Shown here: positions 1 through 6,241 of the stretch, piece by piece | How positions within the stretch are numbered: the stretch's first letter is position 1 | How the letters are laid out: the number at the start of each line of letters is the position of its first letter | Assembly (NCBI GenBank): GCA_964568355.1 | Contig: CAZMRK010000464.1 | Location: 1-11,251, forward strand | Length of the DNA stretch: 11,251 nucleotides | Origin: JAJPJX01 sp964568355 | GTDB lineage: Bacteria > Acidobacteriota > Terriglobia > Bryobacterales > Bryobacteraceae | Reading direction: 5' to 3' | Made by a program: the position numbers and the translations under genes | The notes under the pieces: model-generated | Seen by the model: only the letters and a program-made list of their open reading frames with translations | What the model was told of the DNA's origin: nothing | Database searches by the model: none

Positions 1-786
1 CTGGCTTCGAGCGGGGCGGGGAACAGCCCGAAGGTCAGCGTGTCGCTGGTGGTGCAATCGACGCCGCAGCCCGGTTCGGTCCAGGTAGTGAATGGAGCGA
101 GCGGGGTGCCCGGCGCGCTGGCGGCCGGCGAGATTGTCTACATCGGCGGCACCAATCTGGGGCCGGCTACCGGGGTTGCGGCTACCGTGACCAACAACTC
201 GCTGCCGAACACGCTGGGCAACGTGCAGGTGACCTTCGACGGCATTCCGGCGCCGCTGCTCTACGTGTCGAACATGCAGATCAACGCCATCGTGCCGTTC
301 GGCGTCGCCGGACGCGCTACGACCAATGTGCAAGTGGTCTACAACAGCGTCAGCTCGGGCAATATCAGCTACCGGGTGGCGGATAGCGCGCCGGGGATCT
401 TCACGCTGAATCAATCGGGCGCCGGGCCGGGAGCGATCCTCAACCAGGATTACAGCGTCAACTCGGCTTCGAACCCGGCGGCGAAGGGCTCGGTGGTCAT
501 TCTCTATGCGACCGGGCAGGGCGCGGGCAGCCCGGCCTATCCCGACGGCGCGCTCACGCCCGCCGATGGCAGCGGGCTGAGCTATCCGCTCACGCAGCCG
601 GTCACGGCGACCGTCGGCGGACGAGCGGCCCAGGTACTCTATGCCGGGTCGGCGCCGGGATTCGTGGCGGGGGCGTTCCAGGTGAATGTCCAACTCCCGG
701 CGGATGTCGCGTCAGGCAACCAGGCGGTGGTGCTCACGGTAGGCGGGGCCAGCAGCCAGGCTAATGTGACGCTGGCGGTGCAGTAA
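1..786 (+). CDS. C-terminal part of a surface/secreted protein with a TIGR03437 (Solibacter-type) domain; 5' end outside the window
   Basis: The frame is open from base 1 to the TAA at 784-786, so 261 residues of a longer protein are visible. A GTG at 40 could be called as a start, but the reading frame continues upstream and no ribosome binding site is seen there, so I treat it as 5'-truncated. The first ~20 residues (ending VSVSLVV) look like the last strand of a BACON/Ig-like beta domain. From about residue 30 to the end the pattern VVNGASG...GEIVYIGGTNLGPA, then ILYATGQGAG, then PVTATVGG and the AGSAPGFVAGAFQVNVQLP block is what I recall for TIGR03437, a C-terminal domain abundant in Solibacter. 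The composition is rich in Gly, Ala, Val, Ser and Thr with almost no Lys and no Cys, as in exported beta-rich proteins. The domain's function is not known to me. It is followed by a hairpin terminator, so it ends its transcript. Confidence 0.8.
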   Translation: MASSGAGNSPKVSVSLVVQSTPQPGSVQVVNGASGVPGALAAGEIVYIGGTNLGPATGVAATVTNNSLPNTLGNVQVTFDGIPAPLLYVSNMQINAIVPFGVAGRATTNVQVVYNSVSSGNISYRVADSAPGIFTLNQSGAGPGAILNQDYSVNSASNPAAKGSVVILYATGQGAGSPAYPDGALTPADGSGLSYPLTQPVTATVGGRAAQVLYAGSAPGFVAGAFQVNVQLPADVASGNQAVVLTVGGASSQANVTLAVQ

Positions 787-800
787 CGGCGGATACAGAT

Positions 801-836
801 CGTCGACTGAAGTCGACGCGGCCCGATGAATCGGGC
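801..836. repeat. Two tandem palindromes with TGAA loops
   Basis: CGTCGAC (801-807) and GTCGACG (812-818) form a perfect 7 bp stem around the loop TGAA. Immediately after, GCCCGA (821-826) and TCGGGC (831-836) form a perfect 6 bp stem around another TGAA loop. The shared loop and tandem spacing suggest one element type. From memory, short palindromes with TGAA loops recur between genes in Acidobacteria and some other GC-rich phyla. This is inference, since only one locus is visible here. Confidence 0.6.
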
Positions 837-858
837 GCCACGCCTGGCGCCCGATTTT
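831..858 (+). terminator. Rho-independent terminator after the TIGR03437 gene
   Basis: TCGGGCGCCA (831-840) pairs perfectly with TGGCGCCCGA (845-854) around the loop CGCC, followed by TTTT (855-858). The T tract is on the plus-strand side, so it should stop transcription from the upstream gene. The lysR stop codon (859-857 on the minus strand) overlaps the T tract. Its 5' arm also pairs with the previous palindrome (821-836), so the two hairpins exclude one another. Confidence 0.75.
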
Positions 859-1738
859 ATGCGGTCTTAGCCTGTATTACTTCCAGGAATGCCTGGGCGG
901 CGTGGCTGAGCGCGCGCCGCGTGGGATAGACCAGGCGGATCTTGCGCTCCACATTCAGTTCCTTCACCTTCACTTCGTGCAGCAGCTTCTGTTCGATCTC
1001 CTGGCCTACGCACATGCGCGGCAGGAAGGCCACGCCCTGGTTATTCTGGACCAGCTTGCGGATGGTCTCGATGGTGGGCATCTCGACCGCCATGTTGAGC
1101 GGGATGCGGTGGCGCTGGAACTCGCGCACTACGACCTCGCGGTAGGGCGAGAGCACGTTGTGGGCGATGAAGGTCTCATTGGCCAGTTCGCTCAGGGGGA
1201 TGGAGCGGCGATTGGCGAGACGATGGCGCGGGGAGACGACGAAGGACAGGGAATCGGTGTAGATGACGTTCGAGACCAGGCGGTCATCGGCCGGATCGTA
1301 GCTGATGACGCCCAGTTCGAGGTTGCCATCGATCAGCTCCGTGGGGATCTTGCTCGAAAAGCTGCGGCGCACCTGAACCTTCACCTTGGGATAGAGCGCG
1401 CGGTAGCGCTCGATGTGCTGCAGCAGGTAGAGCGTGGTGGACTCGTTGGCCCCGATGGTCAGGCGGCCGGCGGACTTGTCGCGCAGTTCGGCCAAGGCAT
1501 TCCCCAGCTCCTGCTGAAGATTTTCGAAGCGGCGGGCGTATTCGAGCACGGTGCGGCCGGCATCGGTGAGCATGAGGTCCTTGCCCGAGCGGTCGATGAG
1601 CTTTTCGCCCAACTCCTGTTCGAGACGCTGGAGGGCCAGGGAGACGGCGGGCTGGGTGCGCAGCAGTTTTTCCGCCGCCCGGGAGAAACTGCGCTCGGCG
1701 GCCACCGTGAGGAACACCTGGAGAGGATAGAGCTCCAT
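857..1738 (-). CDS. LysR-type transcriptional regulator, divergent from leuA
   Basis: The 293-residue length is normal for LysR-type regulators. Residues 1-60 form the winged helix-turn-helix, with the family pattern FLTVAAERSFSRAAEKL followed by TQPAVSLALQRLEQELGEKL. From about residue 90 to 290 lies the periplasmic-binding-protein-like effector domain, starting GRLTIGANEST. The start is the ATG at 1738; upstream there is only a weak GGA element about 7 nt away. It is transcribed away from leuA, with 107 bp between the two start codons. LysR proteins typically control the divergent neighbour and themselves, so I infer control of leuABCD, perhaps in response to a leucine-pathway metabolite such as 2-isopropylmalate. 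Neither the effector nor the sign of regulation can be read from the sequence, so I give no gene symbol. The family call is very sure; the target is likely. Confidence 0.93.
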   Translation of the reverse strand: MELYPLQVFLTVAAERSFSRAAEKLLRTQPAVSLALQRLEQELGEKLIDRSGKDLMLTDAGRTVLEYARRFENLQQELGNALAELRDKSAGRLTIGANESTTLYLLQHIERYRALYPKVKVQVRRSFSSKIPTELIDGNLELGVISYDPADDRLVSNVIYTDSLSFVVSPRHRLANRRSIPLSELANETFIAHNVLSPYREVVVREFQRHRIPLNMAVEMPTIETIRKLVQNNQGVAFLPRMCVGQEIEQKLLHEVKVKELNVERKIRLVYPTRRALSHAAQAFLEVIQAKTA

Positions 1739-1748
1739 GGGGAAATCC

Positions 1749-1783
1749 AGCAGCTATGATAACATTCATTTATAGAAGCTGCT
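1749..1783. promoter_or_regulatory. Candidate LysR operator between lysR and leuA
   Basis: AGCAGCT (1749-1755) and AGCTGCT (1777-1783) are perfect inverted arms separated by 21 bp of AT-rich DNA. Overlapping the right arm, ATA (1772-1774) and TAT (1786-1788) are 11 bp apart, which agrees with the LysR T-N11-A rule. A second small dyad, ATGA-N6-TCAT, lies at 1756-1769 inside the spacer. The block sits upstream of the predicted leuA -35 box and just before the lysR start, where an activator and autorepressor site is expected. Operator status is inferred. Confidence 0.5.
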
Positions 1784-1786
1784 AAT

Positions 1787-1792
1787 ATTATA
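1787..1792 (-). promoter_or_regulatory. Candidate lysR -10 box
   Basis: Read on the minus strand this is a perfect TATAAT. No matching -35 is present 15-18 bp upstream (the DNA there is GC-rich), so the promoter would be weak or activator-dependent. Transcription would begin near 1780 and run through the inverted repeat before the lysR ATG at 1738. Confidence 0.35.
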
Positions 1793-1795
1793 AAT

Positions 1796-1824
1796 TTGCC
1801 AAATTGAAAGGCGCCCCGCATAAT
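1796..1824 (+). promoter_or_regulatory. Predicted sigma70-type promoter of leuABCD
   Basis: TTGCCA (1796-1801) matches TTGACA at 5 of 6 positions, and CATAAT (1819-1824) matches TATAAT at 5 of 6, with an ideal 17 bp spacer. The start point would be near 1831, leaving a leader of only about 15 nt before the leuA ATG at 1846. That leaves no space for a leader peptide, T-box or attenuator. Confidence 0.6.
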
Positions 1825-1845
1825 GGGGACTGTTACGGCGACATT

Positions 1846-3015
1846 ATGAGCGACCGAGTATACATTTTCGACACCACGCTGCGGGACGGCGAGCAATCGC
1901 CGGGCTGCAGCATGACCGTGGCCGAGAAGTTAAAGATGGCGCGCAAGCTGGTCGAACTGGGCGTGGACATCCTGGAGGCGGGATTTCCGATCGCCTCGGA
2001 GGGTGATTTCGAAGCTGTGGACGCCGTCAGCCGGGAATATCCATGGGCGCAGGTGGCGGCGCTGGCGCGCTGCTGCACGGGCGATATCGAGCGGGCGGCG
2101 CAGTCGCTGCGTCACGCCAAGCGGCCGCGCATCCACACGTTTATCGCTACCAGCGACATCCATCTCAAGTACAAGCTCAAGAAGTCGCAGCAGCAGGTTT
2201 TGGAAGAGGCCGTAGCGGCGGTGGAACTGGCGCGGCGGCACGTGGACGATGTAGAGTTTTCCGCCGAAGACGGCGCCCGCACGGATCCGGATTTTCTGGA
2301 GGAGATCTCGCGGGCGGTGGTGGCGGCGGGCGCCCGCACGGTCAATATCCCGGATACGGTGGGCTACTCGATACCGGAGGAATACGGGGTCCTGATCGGG
2401 CGGATTGCGCGGGCGCTGGGCGATTGCGCCATTGTGAGCGTGCACTGCCACGACGATCTGGGCCTGGCGGTAGCCAACTCGATCGCCGCGGTACGGGCGG
2501 GGGCGCGGCAGATCGAGTGCACGGTCAACGGCATCGGCGAGCGGGCCGGCAACTGTTCGCTCGAAGAAGTCGTGATGGTTCTGAAGACCCGCTACGATCA
2601 ATTGCCCTACCAGACCGGGATCCACACCGAACATCTTTACGGCGCCAGCCAACTGCTGAGCTCGATCATCAGTTTCGGGCCGCAGCCGAACAAGGCTATC
2701 GTGGGCAGCAACGCCTTTGCCCACGAGGCCGGTATTCATCAGGACGGCTATCTCAAGAACAAAAGCACCTACGAGATCATCTCTCCCGAATCGGTGGGAG
2801 TGCCCGAGGCCAGCCTGGTGCTGGGCAAGCACAGCGGGCGCCATGCGCTGAAACAGCGCTGCATCGATTTGGGCTTTGATCTCTCGCGCGAGGAGCTGGA
2901 CGATCTGTACCAGCGCTTCACGGCCCTGGCGGACCGGAAGAAGGGGCTCATGAACGAAGAAATCGTCGCGCTGATCCGGGAAGGACAGAAGGTCCAGCAG
3001 ATGGCCGCCGATTAG
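1846..3015 (+). CDS. leuA: 2-isopropylmalate synthase, short form lacking the C-terminal regulatory domain
   Basis: LeuA condenses 2-oxoisovalerate with acetyl-CoA to give 2-isopropylmalate, the committed step of leucine synthesis, in the cytoplasm. The HMGL-like TIM barrel fills the protein: DTTLRDGEQSPG at residues 9-20 carries the metal- and substrate-binding Arg13-Asp14, and the metal ligands H200 and H202 lie in HCHDDLG, followed by NGIGERAGN. The frame opens at a TTG (1804), but the ATG at 1846 gives the family N-terminus and lies just after the predicted promoter. It has 389 residues against about 510-525 for LeuA with the allosteric dimerisation domain (PF08502). The sequence ends after the linker region (ADRKKG...) and leuB begins 27 bp later, so the feedback domain is absent. 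Homocitrate or citramalate synthase are alternatives for short members, but the leuBCD neighbours favour leuA. Confidence 0.93.
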   Translation: MSDRVYIFDTTLRDGEQSPGCSMTVAEKLKMARKLVELGVDILEAGFPIASEGDFEAVDAVSREYPWAQVAALARCCTGDIERAAQSLRHAKRPRIHTFIATSDIHLKYKLKKSQQQVLEEAVAAVELARRHVDDVEFSAEDGARTDPDFLEEISRAVVAAGARTVNIPDTVGYSIPEEYGVLIGRIARALGDCAIVSVHCHDDLGLAVANSIAAVRAGARQIECTVNGIGERAGNCSLEEVVMVLKTRYDQLPYQTGIHTEHLYGASQLLSSIISFGPQPNKAIVGSNAFAHEAGIHQDGYLKNKSTYEIISPESVGVPEASLVLGKHSGRHALKQRCIDLGFDLSREELDDLYQRFTALADRKKGLMNEEIVALIREGQKVQQMAAD

Positions 3016-3042
3016 GGCAGCTCCGCGGGACGACAACGATCG

Positions 3043-4128
3043 ATGAACCTGAACATTCTGGTATTGCCCGGAGACGGGATCGGCACCGAAGTAACGCGCG
3101 AAGCAGTGCGCGTATTGCGCCATGTGGCGCAGAAGTGGAATCACAGCCTGAATCTGACCGAAGGTCTGCTGGGCGGGATCGCCATTCATCAGACCGGGAC
3201 GCCCTTTCCGGATGAGACGGCGCGGCTGGCCCTGGCCGCCGACGCGACGCTGATGGGGGCGGTGGGGCTGCCGGAGTTCGACAACGTTCCGCCGGAGAAG
3301 CGTCCGGAAAAGGGGCTGCTGGGGATCCGCAAGACGCTGGGAGTCTATGCCAACCTCCGGCCGGTGCGCACCTATGCGTCGCTGCTCGATTCCTCGCCCC
3401 TGAAGAACGAGCTGGTGGACGGTACGGACATGATCATCGTGCGAGAGTTGACCGGCGGCATCTATTACGGCACGCCGCGCGGCATCACCGAAGACGGCGC
3501 CGAGACCCGCTCGGTGAATACCATGGCCTACACGCGCGCGGAGATCGAGCGGGTGACGCGCATGGCGTTCCACCTGGCGCGCGGCCGGCACAAGAAGCTG
3601 ACCTCGGTGGACAAATCGAATGTGCTGGAGACCTCGCAGCTCTGGCGCCGCGTGGTGATCGAAATAGCGGCCGAGTTTCCGGATGTGACGCTCGATCACC
3701 TGCTGGTGGACAACTGCGCCATGCAACTGGTGCTCAACCCGCGCCGGTTTGACGTGGTGGTGACCGAGAACATGTTCGGCGACATTTTGAGCGATGAAGG
3801 CGCGGTGCTGGCCGGCTCGATCGGGATGCTGCCTTCCGCGTCGCTCGGCGACCGCAAGCCCTCCGGCGCCTGGGTGGGCCTGTACGAGCCGGTGCACGGT
3901 TCGGCGCCCGATATCGCCGGGCAGAACAAGGCCAATCCGCTGGGGGCTATCGGATCGGTAGCCGCCATGCTCGAATACAGTTTTGGTTTGAAGGCCGAGG
4001 CCGCCGCGGTAAACGCGGCCATGGAGGCCGTGCTCGAAAGCGGGAAAGTTACCGCCGACCTCAAGCCTTCGGGCGCTCCCGCCACCACCGAACAGGTAGG
4101 TGAAGCGGTTTGCGCCGCGATCGGATAG
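3043..4128 (+). CDS. leuB: 3-isopropylmalate dehydrogenase
   Basis: LeuB oxidises and decarboxylates 3-isopropylmalate to 2-oxoisocaproate with NAD+, the last pathway-specific step before transamination to leucine. At 361 residues it has the usual family length. The N-terminus ILVLPGDGIGTEV is the nucleotide-fold start. LLGIRKTLGVYANLRPV is the family's substrate-recognition region that separates LeuB from isocitrate dehydrogenase. TGGIYYG and VDKSNVLE (with the catalytic Lys) follow, then VVTENMFGDILSDEGA with the metal-binding aspartates, and EPVHGSAPDIAGQNKANP at the coenzyme site. It starts 27 bp after leuA, with only a weak GGGA element before the ATG. The stop codon lies inside a perfect 13 bp inverted repeat (4123-4160), which is odd for a gene in mid-operon. 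Confidence 0.97.
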   Translation: MNLNILVLPGDGIGTEVTREAVRVLRHVAQKWNHSLNLTEGLLGGIAIHQTGTPFPDETARLALAADATLMGAVGLPEFDNVPPEKRPEKGLLGIRKTLGVYANLRPVRTYASLLDSSPLKNELVDGTDMIIVRELTGGIYYGTPRGITEDGAETRSVNTMAYTRAEIERVTRMAFHLARGRHKKLTSVDKSNVLETSQLWRRVVIEIAAEFPDVTLDHLLVDNCAMQLVLNPRRFDVVVTENMFGDILSDEGAVLAGSIGMLPSASLGDRKPSGAWVGLYEPVHGSAPDIAGQNKANPLGAIGSVAAMLEYSFGLKAEAAAVNAAMEAVLESGKVTADLKPSGAPATTEQVGEAVCAAIG

Positions 4129-4160
4129 GTCTGGAAGCTTACCGGCATCCAGACCTATCC
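4123..4160. repeat. Perfect 13 bp inverted repeat spanning the leuB stop codon
   Basis: GGATAGGTCTGGA (4123-4135) pairs with TCCAGACCTATCC (4148-4160) around a 12 nt loop. The UAG stop of leuB (4126-4128) is inside the 5' arm. No T tract follows, so it does not look like an intrinsic terminator. A role in protecting the upstream leuAB mRNA or as a processing site is possible. Confidence 0.7.
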
Positions 4161-4176
4161 CCTCATCTCCCAAACA

Positions 4177-4200
4177 GGCCGCGTCTTTGAGGGCGCGGCC
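4177..4200. repeat. Second hairpin in the leuB-leuC gap
   Basis: GGCCGCG (4177-4183) pairs with CGCGGCC (4194-4200); with G-U pairs the stem extends to 10 bp, closing on the loop TTGA (4187-4190). It ends 15 nt before the leuC ATG, so it could affect ribosome access. The leuC start has only a poor binding site. Confidence 0.6.
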
Positions 4201-4215
4201 GGAACTTTGAGTCCT

Positions 4216-5622
4216 ATGAGTAAACCTCGCACGATTATTGAGAAAGTCTGGGATGCGCACGTGGTTCATGAACAGCCCGGCGCTCCCACGCTGCTGTTCA
4301 TCGACCTGCACCTGGTGCACGAAGTCACCTCTCCGCAGGCGTTTCAAGGTCTCCGGGACCGCGGTCTGAAGGTGCGGCGCCCGGATCTGACCATCGCCAC
4401 CGCGGACCACAGCATTCCCACCACCGACCGCTCGCTGCCGATCGTGGATCGCATCGCCGCCAATCAGCTCGCCCAGCTCGAAGCCAATTGCAAGGAGTTC
4501 GGCATCCGCTGTTTCGGGATTCATAGCGAGCGTCAGGGAATCGTGCACGTGATCGGTCCGGAGCTGGGCCTCACGCAGCCGGGGCAGACGGTGGTGTGCG
4601 GCGACAGCCACACGGCCACGCACGGCGCCTTCGGAGCGCTGGCCTTCGGGATCGGGACCAGTGAAGTCGAACATGTGCTGGCCACGCAGTGTCTGCTGCA
4701 GCGGCCCTCCAAGACGTTCCAGGTGCGCGTGGACGGCACGCTCAAACCCGGTGTTACGGCCAAGGACATCATTCTCGGCCTGATCTCGCGTATCGGCGTG
4801 GGTGGCGCCACCGCTTCGGTGTTCGAATACTGCGGCCCGGCCATCCGCTCGCTTTCGATGGAAGAGCGCATGACGGTCTGCAACATGTCTATCGAGGGCG
4901 GAGCCCGCGCGGGCATGATCGCTCCGGACGATACGACGTTCCAATATCTGGCCGGCCGTCCCCACGCGCCCAAGGGCGCCGAGTGGGATGCCGCGCTGGC
5001 CCGCTGGCGGCAGTTGCCCACCGATGAGGGAGCGGCCTACGACCGCTCTATCGTGATCGACGGCGATCAGCTCGAACCGATGATCACGTACGGAACCAAT
5101 CCGGGCATGGGCGTTCCGATCACCGCGCCGCTGCCGGAGCCTTCGCGCGTGGCCGATCCGCTGGAGCGCGATTCCATCACCAAGGCGCTGCGCTACATGG
5201 GGCTCGAAGGCGGCAAGCCGCTGCTCGGGCATCCGGTGGACGTGGTCTTTATCGGAAGCTGCACCAATTCGCGCATCTCGGATCTGCGCTCCGCGGCGGG
5301 CGTGCTGAAGGGGCGCAAGGTCAATCCCAAGGTGCGGGTGATGGTGGTGCCGGGATCGCAGGAGGTGAAGCACCAGGCGGAGGCCGAAGGGCTGCCGCAG
5401 TTGTTCCGCGAGGCCGGGTGCGAATGGCGCGAGCCGGGCTGCTCCATGTGCATCGCCATGAACGGCGACCAGTTGCAGCCGGGGCAGTACAGCGTTTCCA
5501 CCAGCAATCGCAATTTCGAAGGACGCCAGGGCAAGGGCGGCCGTACCTTCCTGGCCAGCCCGCTGACCGCCGCGGCCACCGCCATCACCGGCGTGGTCAC
5601 CGACGTAAGGACCATGCTATGA
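4216..5622 (+). CDS. leuC: 3-isopropylmalate dehydratase large subunit
   Basis: LeuC with LeuD forms isopropylmalate isomerase, an aconitase-family enzyme that converts 2- to 3-isopropylmalate through a 4Fe-4S cluster. The protein has 468 residues, the standard length. The three cluster cysteines are visible: C349 in IGSCTNSRISDLR, and C409 and C412 in EPGCSMC. VCGDSHTATHGAFGALAFGIGTSEVEHVLATQ (given here only by its ends, VCGDSHT and VEHVLATQ) is a strong family block. The frame could start at the TTG at 4207, but the ATG at 4216 gives the normal N-terminus (SKPRTIIEKVWDAHVV). Binding-site support is weak and a hairpin ends 15 nt upstream. The stop TGA overlaps an ATG in the ATGA at 5619-5622, the start of a coupling structure to leuD. 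Confidence 0.96.
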   Translation: MSKPRTIIEKVWDAHVVHEQPGAPTLLFIDLHLVHEVTSPQAFQGLRDRGLKVRRPDLTIATADHSIPTTDRSLPIVDRIAANQLAQLEANCKEFGIRCFGIHSERQGIVHVIGPELGLTQPGQTVVCGDSHTATHGAFGALAFGIGTSEVEHVLATQCLLQRPSKTFQVRVDGTLKPGVTAKDIILGLISRIGVGGATASVFEYCGPAIRSLSMEERMTVCNMSIEGGARAGMIAPDDTTFQYLAGRPHAPKGAEWDAALARWRQLPTDEGAAYDRSIVIDGDQLEPMITYGTNPGMGVPITAPLPEPSRVADPLERDSITKALRYMGLEGGKPLLGHPVDVVFIGSCTNSRISDLRSAAGVLKGRKVNPKVRVMVVPGSQEVKHQAEAEGLPQLFREAGCEWREPGCSMCIAMNGDQLQPGQYSVSTSNRNFEGRQGKGGRTFLASPLTAAATAITGVVTDVRTML

Positions 5623-5636
5623 GGATCATGCTATGA
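5619..5636 (+). promoter_or_regulatory. Five-codon mini-ORF linking leuC and leuD by two ATGA overlaps
   Basis: The ATG at 5619-5621 overlaps the leuC stop TGA (5620-5622). It opens a frame encoding MRIML that stops at TGA 5634-5636, which in turn overlaps the leuD ATG (5633-5635). The region is an imperfect 14 bp tandem duplication (5611-5624 and 5625-5638, 12 of 14 identical). GAGG at 5621-5624 is a ribosome binding site about 8 nt before the leuD ATG. Translation of the mini-ORF is unproven. Confidence 0.5.
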
Positions 5637-6241
5637 AGCCGTTCACCAATTTCGAAAGCCGCGTGGTGGTGCTGCCGATCAACAACATCGATACCGACCA
5701 GATTATCCCGGCGCGGTTCCTCAAGACCACATCGAAACAGGGCCTCGACAAGCAGCTTTTTAACGACTGGCGCTACGACGAGCAGGGCAACCCCAAGCCC
5801 GACTTCGTGCTCAACCAGCCCGAGGCGCAGGGCGCTCAGGTGCTGCTGGCCGGCGACAATTTCGGCTGCGGCAGTTCGCGCGAGCACGCCCCCTGGGCCC
5901 TGACCCAGTTCGGCTTTCGCGCGGTGATCAGCACTTCGTTCGCGGATATTTTCAAGCAGAATTCGCTCAAGAATTCGCTGCTGCCGATCGTGCTGCCGGC
6001 CGATGCTCATGCCGAATTGCTGGCCCTGCTGGAAAAGGATCCAAAGGCGGTGGTGAAGATCGACCTTGCCGCCCAGACCCTGACACTGCCCAACGGCCGC
6101 GCGGTCGAGTTTCCGGTGGATGGCTTCGCCAAACACTGTCTGCTCGAAGGCGTCGACGAGCTGGGCTACATTCTGAAAAACGAAGCGGCCATCGCGGCCT
6201 TTGAAGCGCGCCGGGTCGGCTCGATCAATACCTTGGCGTAG
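5633..6241 (+). CDS. leuD: 3-isopropylmalate dehydratase small subunit
   Basis: LeuD is the swivel-domain partner of LeuC in isopropylmalate isomerase. Its 202 residues match the usual size (about 200). Diagnostic blocks are INNIDTDQIIPARFLK near residues 16-31 and GDNFGCGSSREHAPWAL near the middle, which carries the substrate-binding Ser/Arg of the family. ISTSFADIFKQNSLKN follows. The start is fixed by these and by GAGG about 8 nt upstream. It is the last gene of the operon; the final 17 bp overlap the 3' end of the opposing aminotransferase gene, and no terminator hairpin is visible after the stop. Confidence 0.97.
   Translation: MKPFTNFESRVVVLPINNIDTDQIIPARFLKTTSKQGLDKQLFNDWRYDEQGNPKPDFVLNQPEAQGAQVLLAGDNFGCGSSREHAPWALTQFGFRAVISTSFADIFKQNSLKNSLLPIVLPADAHAELLALLEKDPKAVVKIDLAAQTLTLPNGRAVEFPVDGFAKHCLLEGVDELGYILKNEAAIAAFEARRVGSINTLA

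Noticed and set aside
902..1759. Plus-strand frame of 285 codons opposite lysR
   Set aside because: It is a GC-driven shadow of a clear LysR-type protein, with no domain of its own.
1814..1828. CCCC/GGGG dyad before leuA as an attenuator
   Set aside because: Only 4 bp, overlapping the predicted -10 box, so it would mostly not be transcribed.
1804..1845. TTG at 1804 as the leuA start
   Set aside because: It would add 14 residues not seen in the family and lies within the predicted promoter, upstream of the likely transcription start.
1930..5373. Open frame of 1147 codons on the minus strand across leuA, leuB and most of leuC
   Set aside because: It is antisense to three certain enzymes. Its composition (rich in His, Arg, Gln and Gly) with no recognisable domain is that of a frame kept open by GC-rich third positions.
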